DNA from: a virus
Strand: one strand, 5' to 3'
DNA: 51,543 nucleotides
IMG/VR virus record: IMGVR_UViG_3300024054_000001
Coordinates: 1-51,543 of that record
The position numbers and the translations under genes are program-made. Shown here one piece after another: positions 8,762-17,338 of this stretch. Within the stretch, counting starts at the first letter, position 1; every line of letters begins with the position of its first letter. A model generated the notes under the pieces. It saw only the letters and a list, made by a program, of their open reading frames with translations, ran no database searches and was not told the DNA's origin.

Positions 8762-9442
8762 ATGGCTGCGTGGCTCCAGGCATACGCTCGGTCCGCGCTG
8801 CGGGTCTCCGCGCTGTTCGATGCGACGTTCGCCGGCATGGCGACCGCGTCAACATACGCGATCTCCCGGCAGGACCTCGCGGGAACGACCGTGGTCGTCT
8901 CCCGGGCGTGGAACACCGACACGCTCGCGGTCGAGTTGGCCCTCTCGGAGCCGCTCGTCGAGGGCATCGCATACGTCCTGACGGCGTCAGGGGTCACGGG
9001 ATCTGCCGTCGCGGTGCACCAGGCCGTCGCCGTGCAGGTCATCGGCCCGGACGTCGACGATGCCGATGATCCGGAGGCCGAGGCCTTCGGCGACGACATC
9101 GACTGGCTCGGCGCACAGCTTGGACCCGACGGCGACGCGCCTCGGCTTCGAGGGCTCGAATGCCTCCGGCGTGACCTGGTCGCTCGTGCACTCACGCGAC
9201 GAGGCGAACTCTTCCATCGTCCGACGGTCGGCGCCGGACTCACGATGAGGGTCAACGGTCCGAACACCGATGCGGAGCTGGCCGAGTTGTCGGCGGCTTT
9301 GAAGCGCGAGTGGGCGGATGACGACCGCGTGCGCGGCGTCGCAGTCCAGTCCACGGCCTCGACGAGTGGCGCCGTCACGGCCGATGCGCAGGTGCGCACG
9401 ATCGCGCTCGAGGATCCCATCCAGGTCGTGGTGCGAAGGTGA
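8762..9442 (+). CDS. Baseplate wedge protein with gp25/gpW-like C-terminal domain
   Basis: This 226-residue protein joins two parts. Residues 1-105 look like an immunoglobulin-type beta domain (TTVVVSRAWNTDTLAVEL and EGIAYVLTASG). Residues 108-225 read as a gp25/gpW lysozyme-like wedge domain: DIDWLG, then GLECLRRDLVARALTRRGELFHRPTVGAGL, the usual location of the family's conserved RR/L-T-x-x-G-E motif. It directly precedes gpJ, as gpW does in P2. The Ig-like extension is unusual for this small wedge protein. Confidence 0.72.
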   Translation: MAAWLQAYARSALRVSALFDATFAGMATASTYAISRQDLAGTTVVVSRAWNTDTLAVELALSEPLVEGIAYVLTASGVTGSAVAVHQAVAVQVIGPDVDDADDPEAEAFGDDIDWLGAQLGPDGDAPRLRGLECLRRDLVARALTRRGELFHRPTVGAGLTMRVNGPNTDAELAELSAALKREWADDDRVRGVAVQSTASTSGAVTADAQVRTIALEDPIQVVVRR

Positions 9443-9445
9443 TTC

Positions 9446-10627
9446 GTGGCGAACGCTGATCTGCCAACGACGGACGAACTGGTTGCGGTGGGGCGCACAG
9501 CGCTCCGGACCGCGCTCGATCCGGCCGGCACCGGTGCCGTCAACCTCCGGCCCGGGTCGCGCAACGACACGGCGCTCTCGGTCCTGGCAGCCATGGGCTC
9601 GCGGCTGTCCAAGTACGCGTCGGAACGGTCTGCTGCTGCCCGGGTCTCGTCCGCGGAGGATGAGGACCTCGATGCGCGCGCGGCCGATCTCTACGGCGAG
9701 GAACGCAAGGCCGCAGTGGCAGCGACGGGTCTGCTGCGATTGAAGCGCAGCGGGTCGTCAGCGACCACGATCCCGAAGGGCTCCCGGTTCGGAGTCCCAG
9801 CGACGGCGTCATCTGCAGCAGTGACGTTCGGAGCGTCGGCCGACGTCGCGTCGAGCAGCACGACCGCGGACGTTGCGGTCACGTGTCTCGAGACGGGCAC
9901 GCGCGGCAACCTCGCGAAGGCCTCGGCCTGCTCGTCGATCCTCGATCCCCTGCCCGACGCCGGGTGGTCGGTTGATGTCGTCACGATGGACGGCGCACCC
10001 ACGTCGTACGTGTTCGGCGGCGGTGCGGCCGAGGAGACTACCGACGAGTTGCGAGCCCGTCTGTTGTCGACTTCGCCGGAGACCAACCGGCGCAGGGGCA
10101 CGCGCGACGCGATCCTCGCCGGCACTCTCCGTGTTCCGGGCGTGGCCTTTGCGACGATCGTCGAGTCGCAGGATGGCATGCTGGCGGTCTTCGCCGGCGA
10201 CGCGAACTACGCGCTGCCGACGGCGCTGAAGACGGCGATTGAGACCGAGCTGCTCGACTGGCGCTGCTTCGGCGTCCCGGTGCGGGTGCTGCCGTTCACG
10301 CTCACGACGGTCACGATCGTCGCGACGATCTACATGGCCCGGCCGCTCGTGAACTACGACGCGGCGAGCATCAGGGCCGACGCGGTCGCCGCGATCAAGC
10401 GGTACTTCGACGACCGACTGTATGCCGACGAGTACTACCAGGACCGGATCGAGGCAGCGATGTTCTCCGTGAATGACGAAGTGCAGACGATCGCGAGCAC
10501 GATCACTCCTTCGACGAATGCGACGCGGCCGTCCGATGCGACGTACGCGGGCTACACGCAGTTGACTCGATACGTCGTCAGCGACGCCTCGATCCAGCTG
10601 ACCATGTCCGGACCACTGACCACCTGA
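9446..10627 (+). CDS. Baseplate J-like wedge protein
   Basis: This 393-residue protein fits the gpJ / Mu gp47 baseplate family. Seen features are NLRPGSRNDTALSVLAAMGSRL near the N-terminus, a TIPKGSRFGV segment, FGGGAAEETTDELRARLLS in the middle (the family's E-T-D-E-x-R/Y-R-x-R-hh region), and a C-terminal domain with DDRLYADEYYQDRIEAAMFSV. The start codon is GTG at 9446, 3 nt after the previous stop; no ATG lies nearby in frame. The protein forms the wedge dimer that initiates sheath contraction in this family. Confidence 0.88.
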   Translation: MANADLPTTDELVAVGRTALRTALDPAGTGAVNLRPGSRNDTALSVLAAMGSRLSKYASERSAAARVSSAEDEDLDARAADLYGEERKAAVAATGLLRLKRSGSSATTIPKGSRFGVPATASSAAVTFGASADVASSSTTADVAVTCLETGTRGNLAKASACSSILDPLPDAGWSVDVVTMDGAPTSYVFGGGAAEETTDELRARLLSTSPETNRRRGTRDAILAGTLRVPGVAFATIVESQDGMLAVFAGDANYALPTALKTAIETELLDWRCFGVPVRVLPFTLTTVTIVATIYMARPLVNYDAASIRADAVAAIKRYFDDRLYADEYYQDRIEAAMFSVNDEVQTIASTITPSTNATRPSDATYAGYTQLTRYVVSDASIQLTMSGPLTT

Positions 10628-10628
10628 G

Positions 10629-11150
10629 ATGGCTGCGCAGTATCCCAACACCACGCTCGAGGACGACACGCTCGACCTCGACTACGGCGGCCAGCCCGTG
10701 TCCGTGTTCGGCCAGCCTGCTTTCAAGTGGCTGAACTCGATCGTCCGGTTCCTCGGCCGCGCATACCTGGCCTACCTGCGAGTGCCGTACGGCACGCAGC
10801 TCGTCGTTTCGCAGAGCAGCGCCGCCGCCGGGGACGTCGCGATCTTCGACGCCGAGCGATCGCCGACCACGGTCGCGTACTACGTCTCGAAGCTCGACGG
10901 CGGATTCGTCAAACCGATGTGCTACGGCGTCTTCCTCGAGCCGTGCTCCTCGCTCGCGAAGGCACGCGTGGTCACGGCCGGCATCATCTCCCAGACGATC
11001 CACGGGCTGGCCCCGCAGGCGACGTCGAAGGACGTCGCGCTCGATTCCGGCACCGGGCGGCTGAAGGTCGCGGGCGTCGGCGACGTCGTGCTCGGCAAGC
11101 TCGACGTCAAGGGCAACGTGCTCTTCACGGGCTTCGGCGCCGAGTTCTGA
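10629..11150 (+). CDS. Baseplate-associated protein of unknown function
   Basis: This 173-residue protein sits between the J-like and I-like genes and overlaps the latter (TGATG), so it is almost certainly a virion or baseplate component. It has an aromatic, mixed N-terminal half (YGGQPVSVFGQPAFKWLNSIV) and a beta-rich C-terminal half with alternating Val/Gly (GRLKVAGVGDVVLGKLDV). I recognise no family. It could be an adaptor between wedge and tail fibre. Confidence 0.6.
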   Translation: MAAQYPNTTLEDDTLDLDYGGQPVSVFGQPAFKWLNSIVRFLGRAYLAYLRVPYGTQLVVSQSSAAAGDVAIFDAERSPTTVAYYVSKLDGGFVKPMCYGVFLEPCSSLAKARVVTAGIISQTIHGLAPQATSKDVALDSGTGRLKVAGVGDVVLGKLDVKGNVLFTGFGAEF

Positions 11151-11956
11151 TGCTTCTGCCGACCGACAACTCGGTCGCGCTCGAGCAGGACAACGACGAG
11201 CTGGTCCTCGATGCGAGCGACCGGCCGGCGCCGACGCTCGACGCGATGCTCGAGCTGCTCCCGGGCTGGGCACGCGAACTGTCGAGTCCCGTGCGCGACG
11301 GCCTGCTCGCCGCCTGGCGCGCGATGGGGAACCACCTGTGGGCTCGCATCGGCCAACTGCTCGCCGCGGGTGGGTCGCCGCGATGCGCGGAGGGTGTGTG
11401 GCTCGAGGCGTGGGGCGTCGAGTTCCGTCGTGCGAAGGTGCCAGGCGAGTCCGACGGGCAGTACCGCGCCCGGTTGCTCAATCCGCCCGACGTCGTCTCG
11501 CCCACCGCGATTCGCGAGGCGGTCGAGGCAATCGCCTCCGAGGAAGGCGTCGACGAGGTGCTCTTCCTCGAGCCCGCGATCGACGCGATGTTCGCCGCCC
11601 CGAACGACAACGGGCCGTGGGAGTGTTGGCTGCAGCCTGCAACGGGCCGTTTGTGGCCGACGGACTCGACCCGATCATCGAATCGATACGGCCTCTACGC
11701 CGTGCCCGTGACGGCCAGGGCGCTGTTCTGGATCGTCCTGCCCGGCGATCCCGGTGCCGACGCGAGCGCCTTCGCGGCGCCGAACGACTCGAGCACCATC
11801 CTCGACTTCGTCGGATCGACGTCGACGGTGTTCGTCTACGCCTTCCGCGCTGCCGACCTGCTCCTCGAGCGCATCGCCTCGGAGATCGAGGCCCGTCGTG
11901 GCGGCGGCGTCGTCTGGTTCGGACTTTACGACCCCTTCCTGCTGAACGCTGCGTGA
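11150..11956 (+). CDS. gpI-like baseplate / tail fibre connector protein
   Basis: This 268-residue protein follows the J-like gene region, the slot of gpI / Mu gp48. The N-terminal half carries LDAMLELLPGWARELSSPVRDGLLAAWRAMG, close in style to gpI-type proteins (PPG-W followed by a helix), then EGVWLEAWGVEFRRAKVPGESDGQYRARLL, which matches the P-R-x-x-G-E-S-D-x-x-Y-R-x-R pattern. The C-terminal part (residues 165-268) is an additional beta-rich domain. The ATG at 11150 overlaps the upstream stop. Confidence 0.75.
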   Translation: MLLPTDNSVALEQDNDELVLDASDRPAPTLDAMLELLPGWARELSSPVRDGLLAAWRAMGNHLWARIGQLLAAGGSPRCAEGVWLEAWGVEFRRAKVPGESDGQYRARLLNPPDVVSPTAIREAVEAIASEEGVDEVLFLEPAIDAMFAAPNDNGPWECWLQPATGRLWPTDSTRSSNRYGLYAVPVTARALFWIVLPGDPGADASAFAAPNDSSTILDFVGSTSTVFVYAFRAADLLLERIASEIEARRGGGVVWFGLYDPFLLNAA

Positions 11957-11963
11957 GAATCCC

Positions 11964-13106
11964 ATGTCAGGACCCCTGAAGAACTGGACCGACGGCGAAG
12001 GCATCGTGACGCCGGAGCTGCAGCGCGCTGCCGACGCGGCCGCCGCGGCCGACGACCTGATCCTGCGCGCTCTCGTGCCACCTGGCGCTGCCGGCGCTTC
12101 GACGTACGGCAAGCGCGTGCTTCCCCTCGTCGAGGAGACCGCCAGCGTCAACCCGCGGCAGCTCGTGTACCCGAGCGGTACTGCGGGCAAGGCGAAGGTC
12201 CGCCCGTTCCAGCTCATCGTCGGCGCGAAAGACATCGTCGCGCCCGACGTCGCGGACGTGATTCTCGCCGGCGCCCGACTCACCGAGTTCGAGAGCACCG
12301 TCTTCGGCAACACTTCGGCGAACAACCGCTGCGATGTGCTCTACGCGCTGATCCAGCGCTCGGGCACGACCGCGAGTCGCAAGGTCAAGGACCCGACGAC
12401 CGGTATCGTGTCGACGCAGTCGATCACGATCTACAAGGACGTCGCGATCTCCTTCGGGATCCAAGTGGGTTCCGAGGGCGGCGGCGCGCCGGTGCCTTCC
12501 CTCCCGTCGGACACGTCGACGGCTTGGTACGTGGCCCTCGCCGAGGTCCGACTCGCGCATCCATTCGTGGGCGGCGCGCTCACGCATGGCTATGCACTGG
12601 GCGGCGCCGGCACTGGCAGGATCGCGCAGGTTTGGCCCGGTTCGTGGATCGCCGACCAACGACTGCGACGGCACCAAGGGTTCACGTCGGTGGTCAACAG
12701 CTCGGGAGTCGTGGCTTCGGCGACGCAGACCACGGAGCGAAGCGGCGCCGGTGCGCGATGCGTCTTCACAATCCGGCAAGTCACCGGATCGGCGAACTAC
12801 TACAAGCTCGACACGACGCGCGACTGGCGCGGCCGCCTGGTCCGAGCGCGCGTGGTCAAGCTCACACCGGCGGGCACGGCCCCGCATGCGGTGACCGCCG
12901 CGGGCGCGCCGACGAGCGACCTCGACACCGGCTCGCGGATGACCGGCACCGACGGCGCGGACTTCTGGACGAGCGGCGGCTCGCCGACGCCGATCTATCT
13001 TCGCGCGAACTCATCCACGGGCGCACTCGAGATCAAGTTCGACAACGCCGGCGCGCCGGACGAGTGGGTCATCGACATCGAGGCGACGGACCAGTTCCTC
13101 GGGTAG
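11964..13106 (+). CDS. Tail fibre / baseplate appendage protein
   Basis: This 380-residue protein is the first of the appendage genes. The N-terminus (GPLKNWTDGEGIVTPELQRAADAA) is a plausible baseplate-docking helix. The rest is beta-rich with many short Gly/Thr turns. A segment AHPFVGGALTHGYALGGAGTGRIAQVWP and the C-terminal WTSGGSPTPIYLRANSSTGALEIKFDNA suggest a carbohydrate-binding or fibre-tip fold. I recognise no chaperone or enzyme motif. It ends exactly where the oppositely oriented lipoprotein gene begins (13106/13107). Confidence 0.6.
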   Translation: MSGPLKNWTDGEGIVTPELQRAADAAAAADDLILRALVPPGAAGASTYGKRVLPLVEETASVNPRQLVYPSGTAGKAKVRPFQLIVGAKDIVAPDVADVILAGARLTEFESTVFGNTSANNRCDVLYALIQRSGTTASRKVKDPTTGIVSTQSITIYKDVAISFGIQVGSEGGGAPVPSLPSDTSTAWYVALAEVRLAHPFVGGALTHGYALGGAGTGRIAQVWPGSWIADQRLRRHQGFTSVVNSSGVVASATQTTERSGAGARCVFTIRQVTGSANYYKLDTTRDWRGRLVRARVVKLTPAGTAPHAVTAAGAPTSDLDTGSRMTGTDGADFWTSGGSPTPIYLRANSSTGALEIKFDNAGAPDEWVIDIEATDQFLG

Positions 13107-13868
13107 TCACCGACAGGGGACCAACCCCATCGAGTTGAAGCACGAGCACGCGCGTCCCGATGGGCTGCAAACCATGCAGGTCGGAGCAGTGATCGAGGCG
13201 TAGAGGAAGATGCGCCAGGTTCCGACGCGCATGTCGACGCCCGGATAGATGCAGGCGGCGACCGAATCGCCGACCAGCAACCCCAGGCGCATCGCGTCGG
13301 CAAAGCAGTTGTAGTGCTCCGGGCTCGGACTCATCGGGGGCGGAAACGTCGGCTCGCGAGGGTTGTTGTCCGCGAAGCCGTCGCAGTCGTCGTCGACGCC
13401 GTCGCACCGCTCGAGCGGGTAGCCCGGTCGACGGAGTCGGTTCGAATCGTCGCAGTCGTCGGCGTTGTCGACCGTCCCGTCGGGGCACGCTGCGCCGCAC
13501 ACGACCATCACGGGTCGCGTGCGATCGCCGAACGTGTCGCGGTCGCTGTCCTGGTAGCAGGTGCGTTCGCATCGGTCCGACGGAACGTCGCCGGCGTCGG
13601 CACGGTGGCAGAACCCATCGGCGCCGCAGGTCTCGCCCGCGAAGCACGGTGGCGAGCACCGATACGCGCCGTCGGGGTACCGCCAGGCCTCATCGACGAC
13701 GTCGGTAGCGTCGAGTGGCGTCGGCGTGTCGGTCGACGCGTCGACGACGTCGACGTTCGCGTCCGTCGCGATCTCGACGCTCGCGTCGTTCGTCGTCACG
13801 TCCGTCGCTCCCGTCGTGCCGCAGCCACCGGCTGCGCAGGCAGCTACGAGGCCCCAGATGATTCGCAT
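13107..13868 (-). CDS. MopE-type Asp/Cys-repeat lipoprotein (moron)
   Basis: This 253-residue protein is the only minus-strand gene in the structural region. It begins with a short positive, hydrophobic leader ending in A-G-G-C, a plausible lipobox (Cys16). An Asp/Thr-rich linker follows (residues 22-58). Two Cys-rich units come next: CSPPCFAGETCGADGFCH, and a MopE-style calcium/metal-binding repeat, YQDSDRDTFGD then DDCDDSN and ERCDGVDDDCDG. Proteins of this kind are abundant in Myxococcota outer-membrane and surface lipoproteins. It is not needed for virion assembly and is probably expressed from its own promoter, perhaps in lysogens. A cargo role in surface modification is inference. Confidence 0.8.
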   Translation of the reverse strand: MRIIWGLVAACAAGGCGTTGATDVTTNDASVEIATDANVDVVDASTDTPTPLDATDVVDEAWRYPDGAYRCSPPCFAGETCGADGFCHRADAGDVPSDRCERTCYQDSDRDTFGDRTRPVMVVCGAACPDGTVDNADDCDDSNRLRRPGYPLERCDGVDDDCDGFADNNPREPTFPPPMSPSPEHYNCFADAMRLGLLVGDSVAACIYPGVDMRVGTWRIFLYASITAPTCMVCSPSGRACSCFNSMGLVPCR

Positions 13869-13951
13869 GCGTCGAGGGTGCGTCGCGCGCCCGCCACGCG
13901 CAACCGCCCCTGAGGGTGGAGTTTCCTTCCGATTCGCACCGTGAGCTGACG

Positions 13952-14716
13952 ATGGCCATTCGCCACAAGAAGAACGCGGGAGGCCTCAGCGTCCTCGACA
14001 TCGATGGGAAGACCATCGATCCGTCGGGCGCCGTGGCGGGCCAGGCGCTGATCTACGACTCGGTCACGGGCAAGTTCGTCCCGGGCTCGAGTCTCTCGCC
14101 GTTCCACTTTCGGCTCGACCCGACGTCGACGGCCGCCTTCGGCACGCCGCGCGCGTCGTCCGGATCGCCGCCGGCGGTCACGACGGGCACGGACACCGCG
14201 GGTCGCAAGTACGTCCGCTTCACGGCGAACACGTCGAACCCCTCCGTGATCCCGATCACGACGCCGGCGCTTTCGCTGACCGGCCGTTTCCGCATCGAGA
14301 TGCGCGCGAACTGGGGCACGGGCCAGGGCGCTTCGCAGCGCGTCGGCATCTGCTGGAACCTCGATCCCGCGTCGGGCTTCACGTGGTTCGGAGTCGGCAA
14401 TGCCTCCGCCGGCGGCGCATCGTTCGACAGCGATCTCGATGGCACGGCCGAGAACTTCACGACGTTCTCCGCCCGGCAGACGGACGCGTCCTACGAGTAC
14501 TCGCCGCTGCACGTCGAGGTGTTCATCGACTCGAGCACCGGGTACTGCACGTACACCTACGGCGGGCAGCCCTTCTACTACGGCGCGTTCCAGCAGCGCC
14601 GGAAGACCGCGCTGCGCACGTCGGGGAAGTTCGGCCTCGGCCTCTGGTCGCAGGGCAACACGGGCACGCTCGACATCGCCGAGCTGCTGATCTGGAAGAA
14701 CGAACGGGACTGGTGA
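13952..14716 (+). CDS. Tail fibre-type protein, beta-rich
   Basis: This 254-residue protein starts at the ATG at 13952, with a GTGAGC element about 5 nt upstream; an earlier GTG at 13916 would add 12 residues. The N-terminus (KNAGGLSVLDIDGKTIDPSGAVAGQALIYDSVTGKFVPG) has the common phage fibre motif in which a D-S-x-T-G-K-F phrase anchors a beta domain. Residues 55-254 look like a LamG/concanavalin-type jelly roll: ITTPALSLTGRFRIEMRANWG and LHVEVFIDSSTGYCTYTYGGQPFYY. It is a likely receptor-binding component. Confidence 0.65.
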   Translation: MAIRHKKNAGGLSVLDIDGKTIDPSGAVAGQALIYDSVTGKFVPGSSLSPFHFRLDPTSTAAFGTPRASSGSPPAVTTGTDTAGRKYVRFTANTSNPSVIPITTPALSLTGRFRIEMRANWGTGQGASQRVGICWNLDPASGFTWFGVGNASAGGASFDSDLDGTAENFTTFSARQTDASYEYSPLHVEVFIDSSTGYCTYTYGGQPFYYGAFQQRRKTALRTSGKFGLGLWSQGNTGTLDIAELLIWKNERDW

Positions 14717-14717
14717 C

Positions 14718-15164
14718 ATGGACCCCACTCGCTATGCACATCGCCTCGGCGGAGGCCACCGCAACCGCCGCGTCTGGATCCTCACCGTTGACAACACAAG
14801 CGCGGGGCGCGTCGTCACGCTGACGGCGGGCACGTGGGTGCTCGAGGGCAGCGCGATTCAGGTCTACTACTGCACGCGCGTCGCGACCAACGACACGGGC
14901 AGCCTCCACATAGATGAGTCCGCGCCGGCGGCGGGCGACTTCGCGGCGGCCGTCCAAGGCACGCCGATTGCCGGCAAGGCCTACGGCACCGGCAAGCTCG
15001 CCGAGGACAACGGGAGCAGCACGGGCTCCACGCGAGGCGCGCCCGAGGTGCCGACGGACATCAGCCGCGAGGTCGTGTTCACGGTCGCCCCAGGATCGTT
15101 CCTGAACCTCTATGTGAAGGCCGCCTCGGCGACGACCTGCAAGCTGCGCGGCCCGATCACCTGA
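14718..15164 (+). CDS. Appendage protein of unknown function
   Basis: The 148-residue product begins 1 nt after the previous stop. It is beta-rich (WILTVDNTSAGRVVTLTAGTWVLEG and REVVFTVAPGSFLNLYVKAASA), with a low-complexity Gly/Ser/Thr loop in the middle (residues 90-110). No family is recognised. The position among fibre genes suggests a small virion surface protein. Confidence 0.55.
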   Translation: MDPTRYAHRLGGGHRNRRVWILTVDNTSAGRVVTLTAGTWVLEGSAIQVYYCTRVATNDTGSLHIDESAPAAGDFAAAVQGTPIAGKAYGTGKLAEDNGSSTGSTRGAPEVPTDISREVVFTVAPGSFLNLYVKAASATTCKLRGPIT

Positions 15165-15170
15165 GCGCCC

Positions 15171-16382
15171 ATGCTCGACTCGATCATCGCCACCGGGCTC
15201 GCCGAGGAGTACGGCCTCGAGGCCTCCGACCTCGGCGGCTGCGTGCTGTGGCTCAGCGACGACTCGCGGCTCGCCACGCTCGCGCAGCCGACAGTTGCGA
15301 ACCCGAAGGACCTCTCCCAGGCATCATGGGTCAAGACCGGGATGACGAGCGTCACGCACGGTGCGGCGGACAGCGAAGGCGGCACGAGCGCGGACACGCT
15401 GGTCGAGGACACGTCGACGGGTCTCCACTACCTGCGCGAATCGGTCGGCGCAACGTACGTAGGCGGACTCTCGACCGTCGCCGAGATCGACTTGCTGTAC
15501 GCCGACTGCCCGTGGATCTGGATGCAGTGCTACAACGGCAAGTACGTCTTCTTCAACATCCAGACGCTCACCGTCGGATTCCAGAACAACGCGACCGGTT
15601 CGATTGCTCGGCTTCCGAACGGCTGGATTCGCTGCTCGATGGCATTCACGTCCACAGCCGGCGCTTCCAACTGCGACGTCGGCATGGGCAGCGCCGACAA
15701 CGTGACGAGCTACACGGGCTCCTCGCGATCGGTCCGGGCGTACAACTACCGACTGACACAGAACCGCACTGCACAGCGGCGCGATCGGACAACGAACGCG
15801 AACCACTTCACGCAGGCTGCGGATGCGGCGATGCCCCAGTGGCAGCCGACGAGTGGTCCGCTCGGACGCCCGCAGTTCACGACCGACTCGACGGACGACC
15901 ACCTGACAAACGCCGTCGAAAATACGGTGAGCGCGTACACGCTGTTCGCAGCCGCGAAGGTCTCCGACTTCTCTTCGCAGCGCGCACTGTGGAGCAACCG
16001 GCACTTGGTCGCCCCGGGCGGTGGAACACTCACGTTCTGGGGCATCCAGGCCTCGACGGGGAAACTGTTCCTGTTCCAAAACACAGCCTCGATCGGCTCG
16101 TTACTGACGAGCAATGCGATCACGGCGGGGCAACCATTCATCGCAGAACTGGCTGTCGACGGCACGGGCCGCGCGCTTGCGCTGAACGGTGTCGAGGCAA
16201 CCGACGCCGCGAACAGCACGACGACGAAGATCCCGGCCGGCTACCTCGGTCGCGACTCTGGGGTCTACACGCCCGGCGCACAGCTCGATGTTGCGATGTG
16301 GTCGCGTCGACTGTCATCGGACGATCGCTCGCGCATCAGGCAGGCCCTGGGTGCCAGGTGGGGCGTGGCGGTGACGCCATGA
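15171..16382 (+). CDS. Large tail appendage protein with lectin-like domain
   Basis: This 403-residue protein opens with DLGGCVLWLSDDSRLATL and has two beta domains. The second (residues 235-400) includes YTLFAAAKVSDFSSQRALWSN, then FIAELAVDGTGRALALNGVEAT and AMWSRRLSSDDRSRIRQALGARWG. That is the pattern of LamG/concanavalin-like proteins ending in the helix common in phage and bacterial jelly-roll adhesins. The first (residues 40-190) also looks carbohydrate-binding. It probably recognises a host surface glycan (inference). It overlaps the next gene as ATGA. Confidence 0.65.
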   Translation: MLDSIIATGLAEEYGLEASDLGGCVLWLSDDSRLATLAQPTVANPKDLSQASWVKTGMTSVTHGAADSEGGTSADTLVEDTSTGLHYLRESVGATYVGGLSTVAEIDLLYADCPWIWMQCYNGKYVFFNIQTLTVGFQNNATGSIARLPNGWIRCSMAFTSTAGASNCDVGMGSADNVTSYTGSSRSVRAYNYRLTQNRTAQRRDRTTNANHFTQAADAAMPQWQPTSGPLGRPQFTTDSTDDHLTNAVENTVSAYTLFAAAKVSDFSSQRALWSNRHLVAPGGGTLTFWGIQASTGKLFLFQNTASIGSLLTSNAITAGQPFIAELAVDGTGRALALNGVEATDAANSTTTKIPAGYLGRDSGVYTPGAQLDVAMWSRRLSSDDRSRIRQALGARWGVAVTP

Positions 16383-16642
16383 GAGCCATCGTCCTCCAAG
16401 CCGGCGACGAGGACGCGATCAACACCGCACTCGGCTACCCGACGCCCTGCTACCGCGCGAGCGACGGGCGGGTCGTGCCGGGAGTGTACTCGCTCCGGCA
16501 TCGCGACCCCGAGACCGACACGCTCGCGCGGCAGGTGCTCGTGGTCGACGACGTGGAGACAGCGCTCCCGGCACCGCTGCGGGCGCGCGTGGTCAACGTG
16601 ACGATCCAGGCTGTCGCGGTCGAGGAGCCCGTGGTCGGATGA
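16379..16642 (+). CDS. Small protein of the appendage cluster
   Basis: The 87-residue product has no recognised family. It overlaps the large appendage gene at its start and the membrane protein gene at its end (both as ATGA or GATGATG), so it is probably translated with them. The composition is mixed, with a short acidic middle (VLVVDDVETALPAPLRARVVNV). Confidence 0.55.
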   Translation: MRAIVLQAGDEDAINTALGYPTPCYRASDGRVVPGVYSLRHRDPETDTLARQVLVVDDVETALPAPLRARVVNVTIQAVAVEEPVVG

Positions 16643-16932
16643 TGCTCGTCGCCCAGGCCATCTCCGTGCCAGCGTGGCTCGTGGGGATCGCGGCGACGCT
16701 GTTCCTCGCCGCGCTCGGAGCGCTCATCACCCTCGTCGTGCGCATCACGACGCTCACGAACAAGCTCGACAACGCCATCGAGCGGCTGACCTCGCTCGAG
16801 ACTCGATTCAGCGACATCCACGACCTGCGTACGACGCAGGCGACGATGGACGTCCGGCTGACCGCGGTCGAGCGTGAGCACGATCGAGAGCCCACCGGCC
16901 GACACAACGTGCCGACCCCCGTGAGGAGCTGA
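16639..16932 (+). CDS. Single-TM coiled-coil protein (i-spanin- or holin-like)
   Basis: This 97-residue protein has one strong transmembrane segment at residues 12-36 (AWLVGIAATLFLAALGALITLVV), followed by a coiled-coil with a TTLTNKLDNAIERLTSLETRF heptad pattern and a hydrophilic, Pro-containing tail. That is the layout of inner-membrane spanins (N-terminal anchor, periplasmic coiled coil). Some small phage holin-like proteins share it. It lies in the appendage cluster, not with the lysis enzymes, and no outer-membrane partner is adjacent. The gene at 19858 may supply one. Starts at 16639 or 16642 are equally possible. Confidence 0.6.
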   Translation: MMLVAQAISVPAWLVGIAATLFLAALGALITLVVRITTLTNKLDNAIERLTSLETRFSDIHDLRTTQATMDVRLTAVEREHDREPTGRHNVPTPVRS

Positions 16933-16933
16933 C

Positions 16934-17338
16934 ATGGCCGGATCGAAGTCCAACTACCTCGAGGACAAGATCAACGACCACGTGCTCGGCGGCGGCGACT
17001 ACACGCGCCCCGCGACGGTATACGTGGCGCTGTTCGCGGTTGCACCCACCGACGCCGGCGGCGGCACCGAGGTCACGGGCGGCAGCTACGCTCGCGTAGC
17101 CGTCACCAACAACAACACGAACTGGCCCGCGTCGAGCGGCGGACTGAAGTCGAATGGCACGGCCGTGACGTTCCCGACGGCGTCGGCGAACTGGGGCACG
17201 TGCGTCGCGTTCGCGATCTTCGACGCGTCGAGCGGCGGCAACATGCTGTACTGGGCCGACCTCGCGGTCTCGAAGGCTGTGAACAGCGGGGACACGGCGT
17301 CGTTCGCGATCGGCGACATCGACGTGACGGAGGACTGA
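16934..17338 (+). CDS. Small virion structural protein (tail/head appendage type)
   Basis: This 134-residue protein belongs to a pattern seen in many unrelated tailed phages: SNYLEDKINDHVLGGGDYTRP-type start, VYVALF, GGTEV-GGSYARVAV, a WG-x-CVAFAIFDA-SGGNMLYW segment, and a C-terminal strand. The family is often annotated as a hypothetical or tail-fibre structural protein. The compact single beta domain suits a capping or decoration role. Function is not established. Confidence 0.65.
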   Translation: MAGSKSNYLEDKINDHVLGGGDYTRPATVYVALFAVAPTDAGGGTEVTGGSYARVAVTNNNTNWPASSGGLKSNGTAVTFPTASANWGTCVAFAIFDASSGGNMLYWADLAVSKAVNSGDTASFAIGDIDVTED

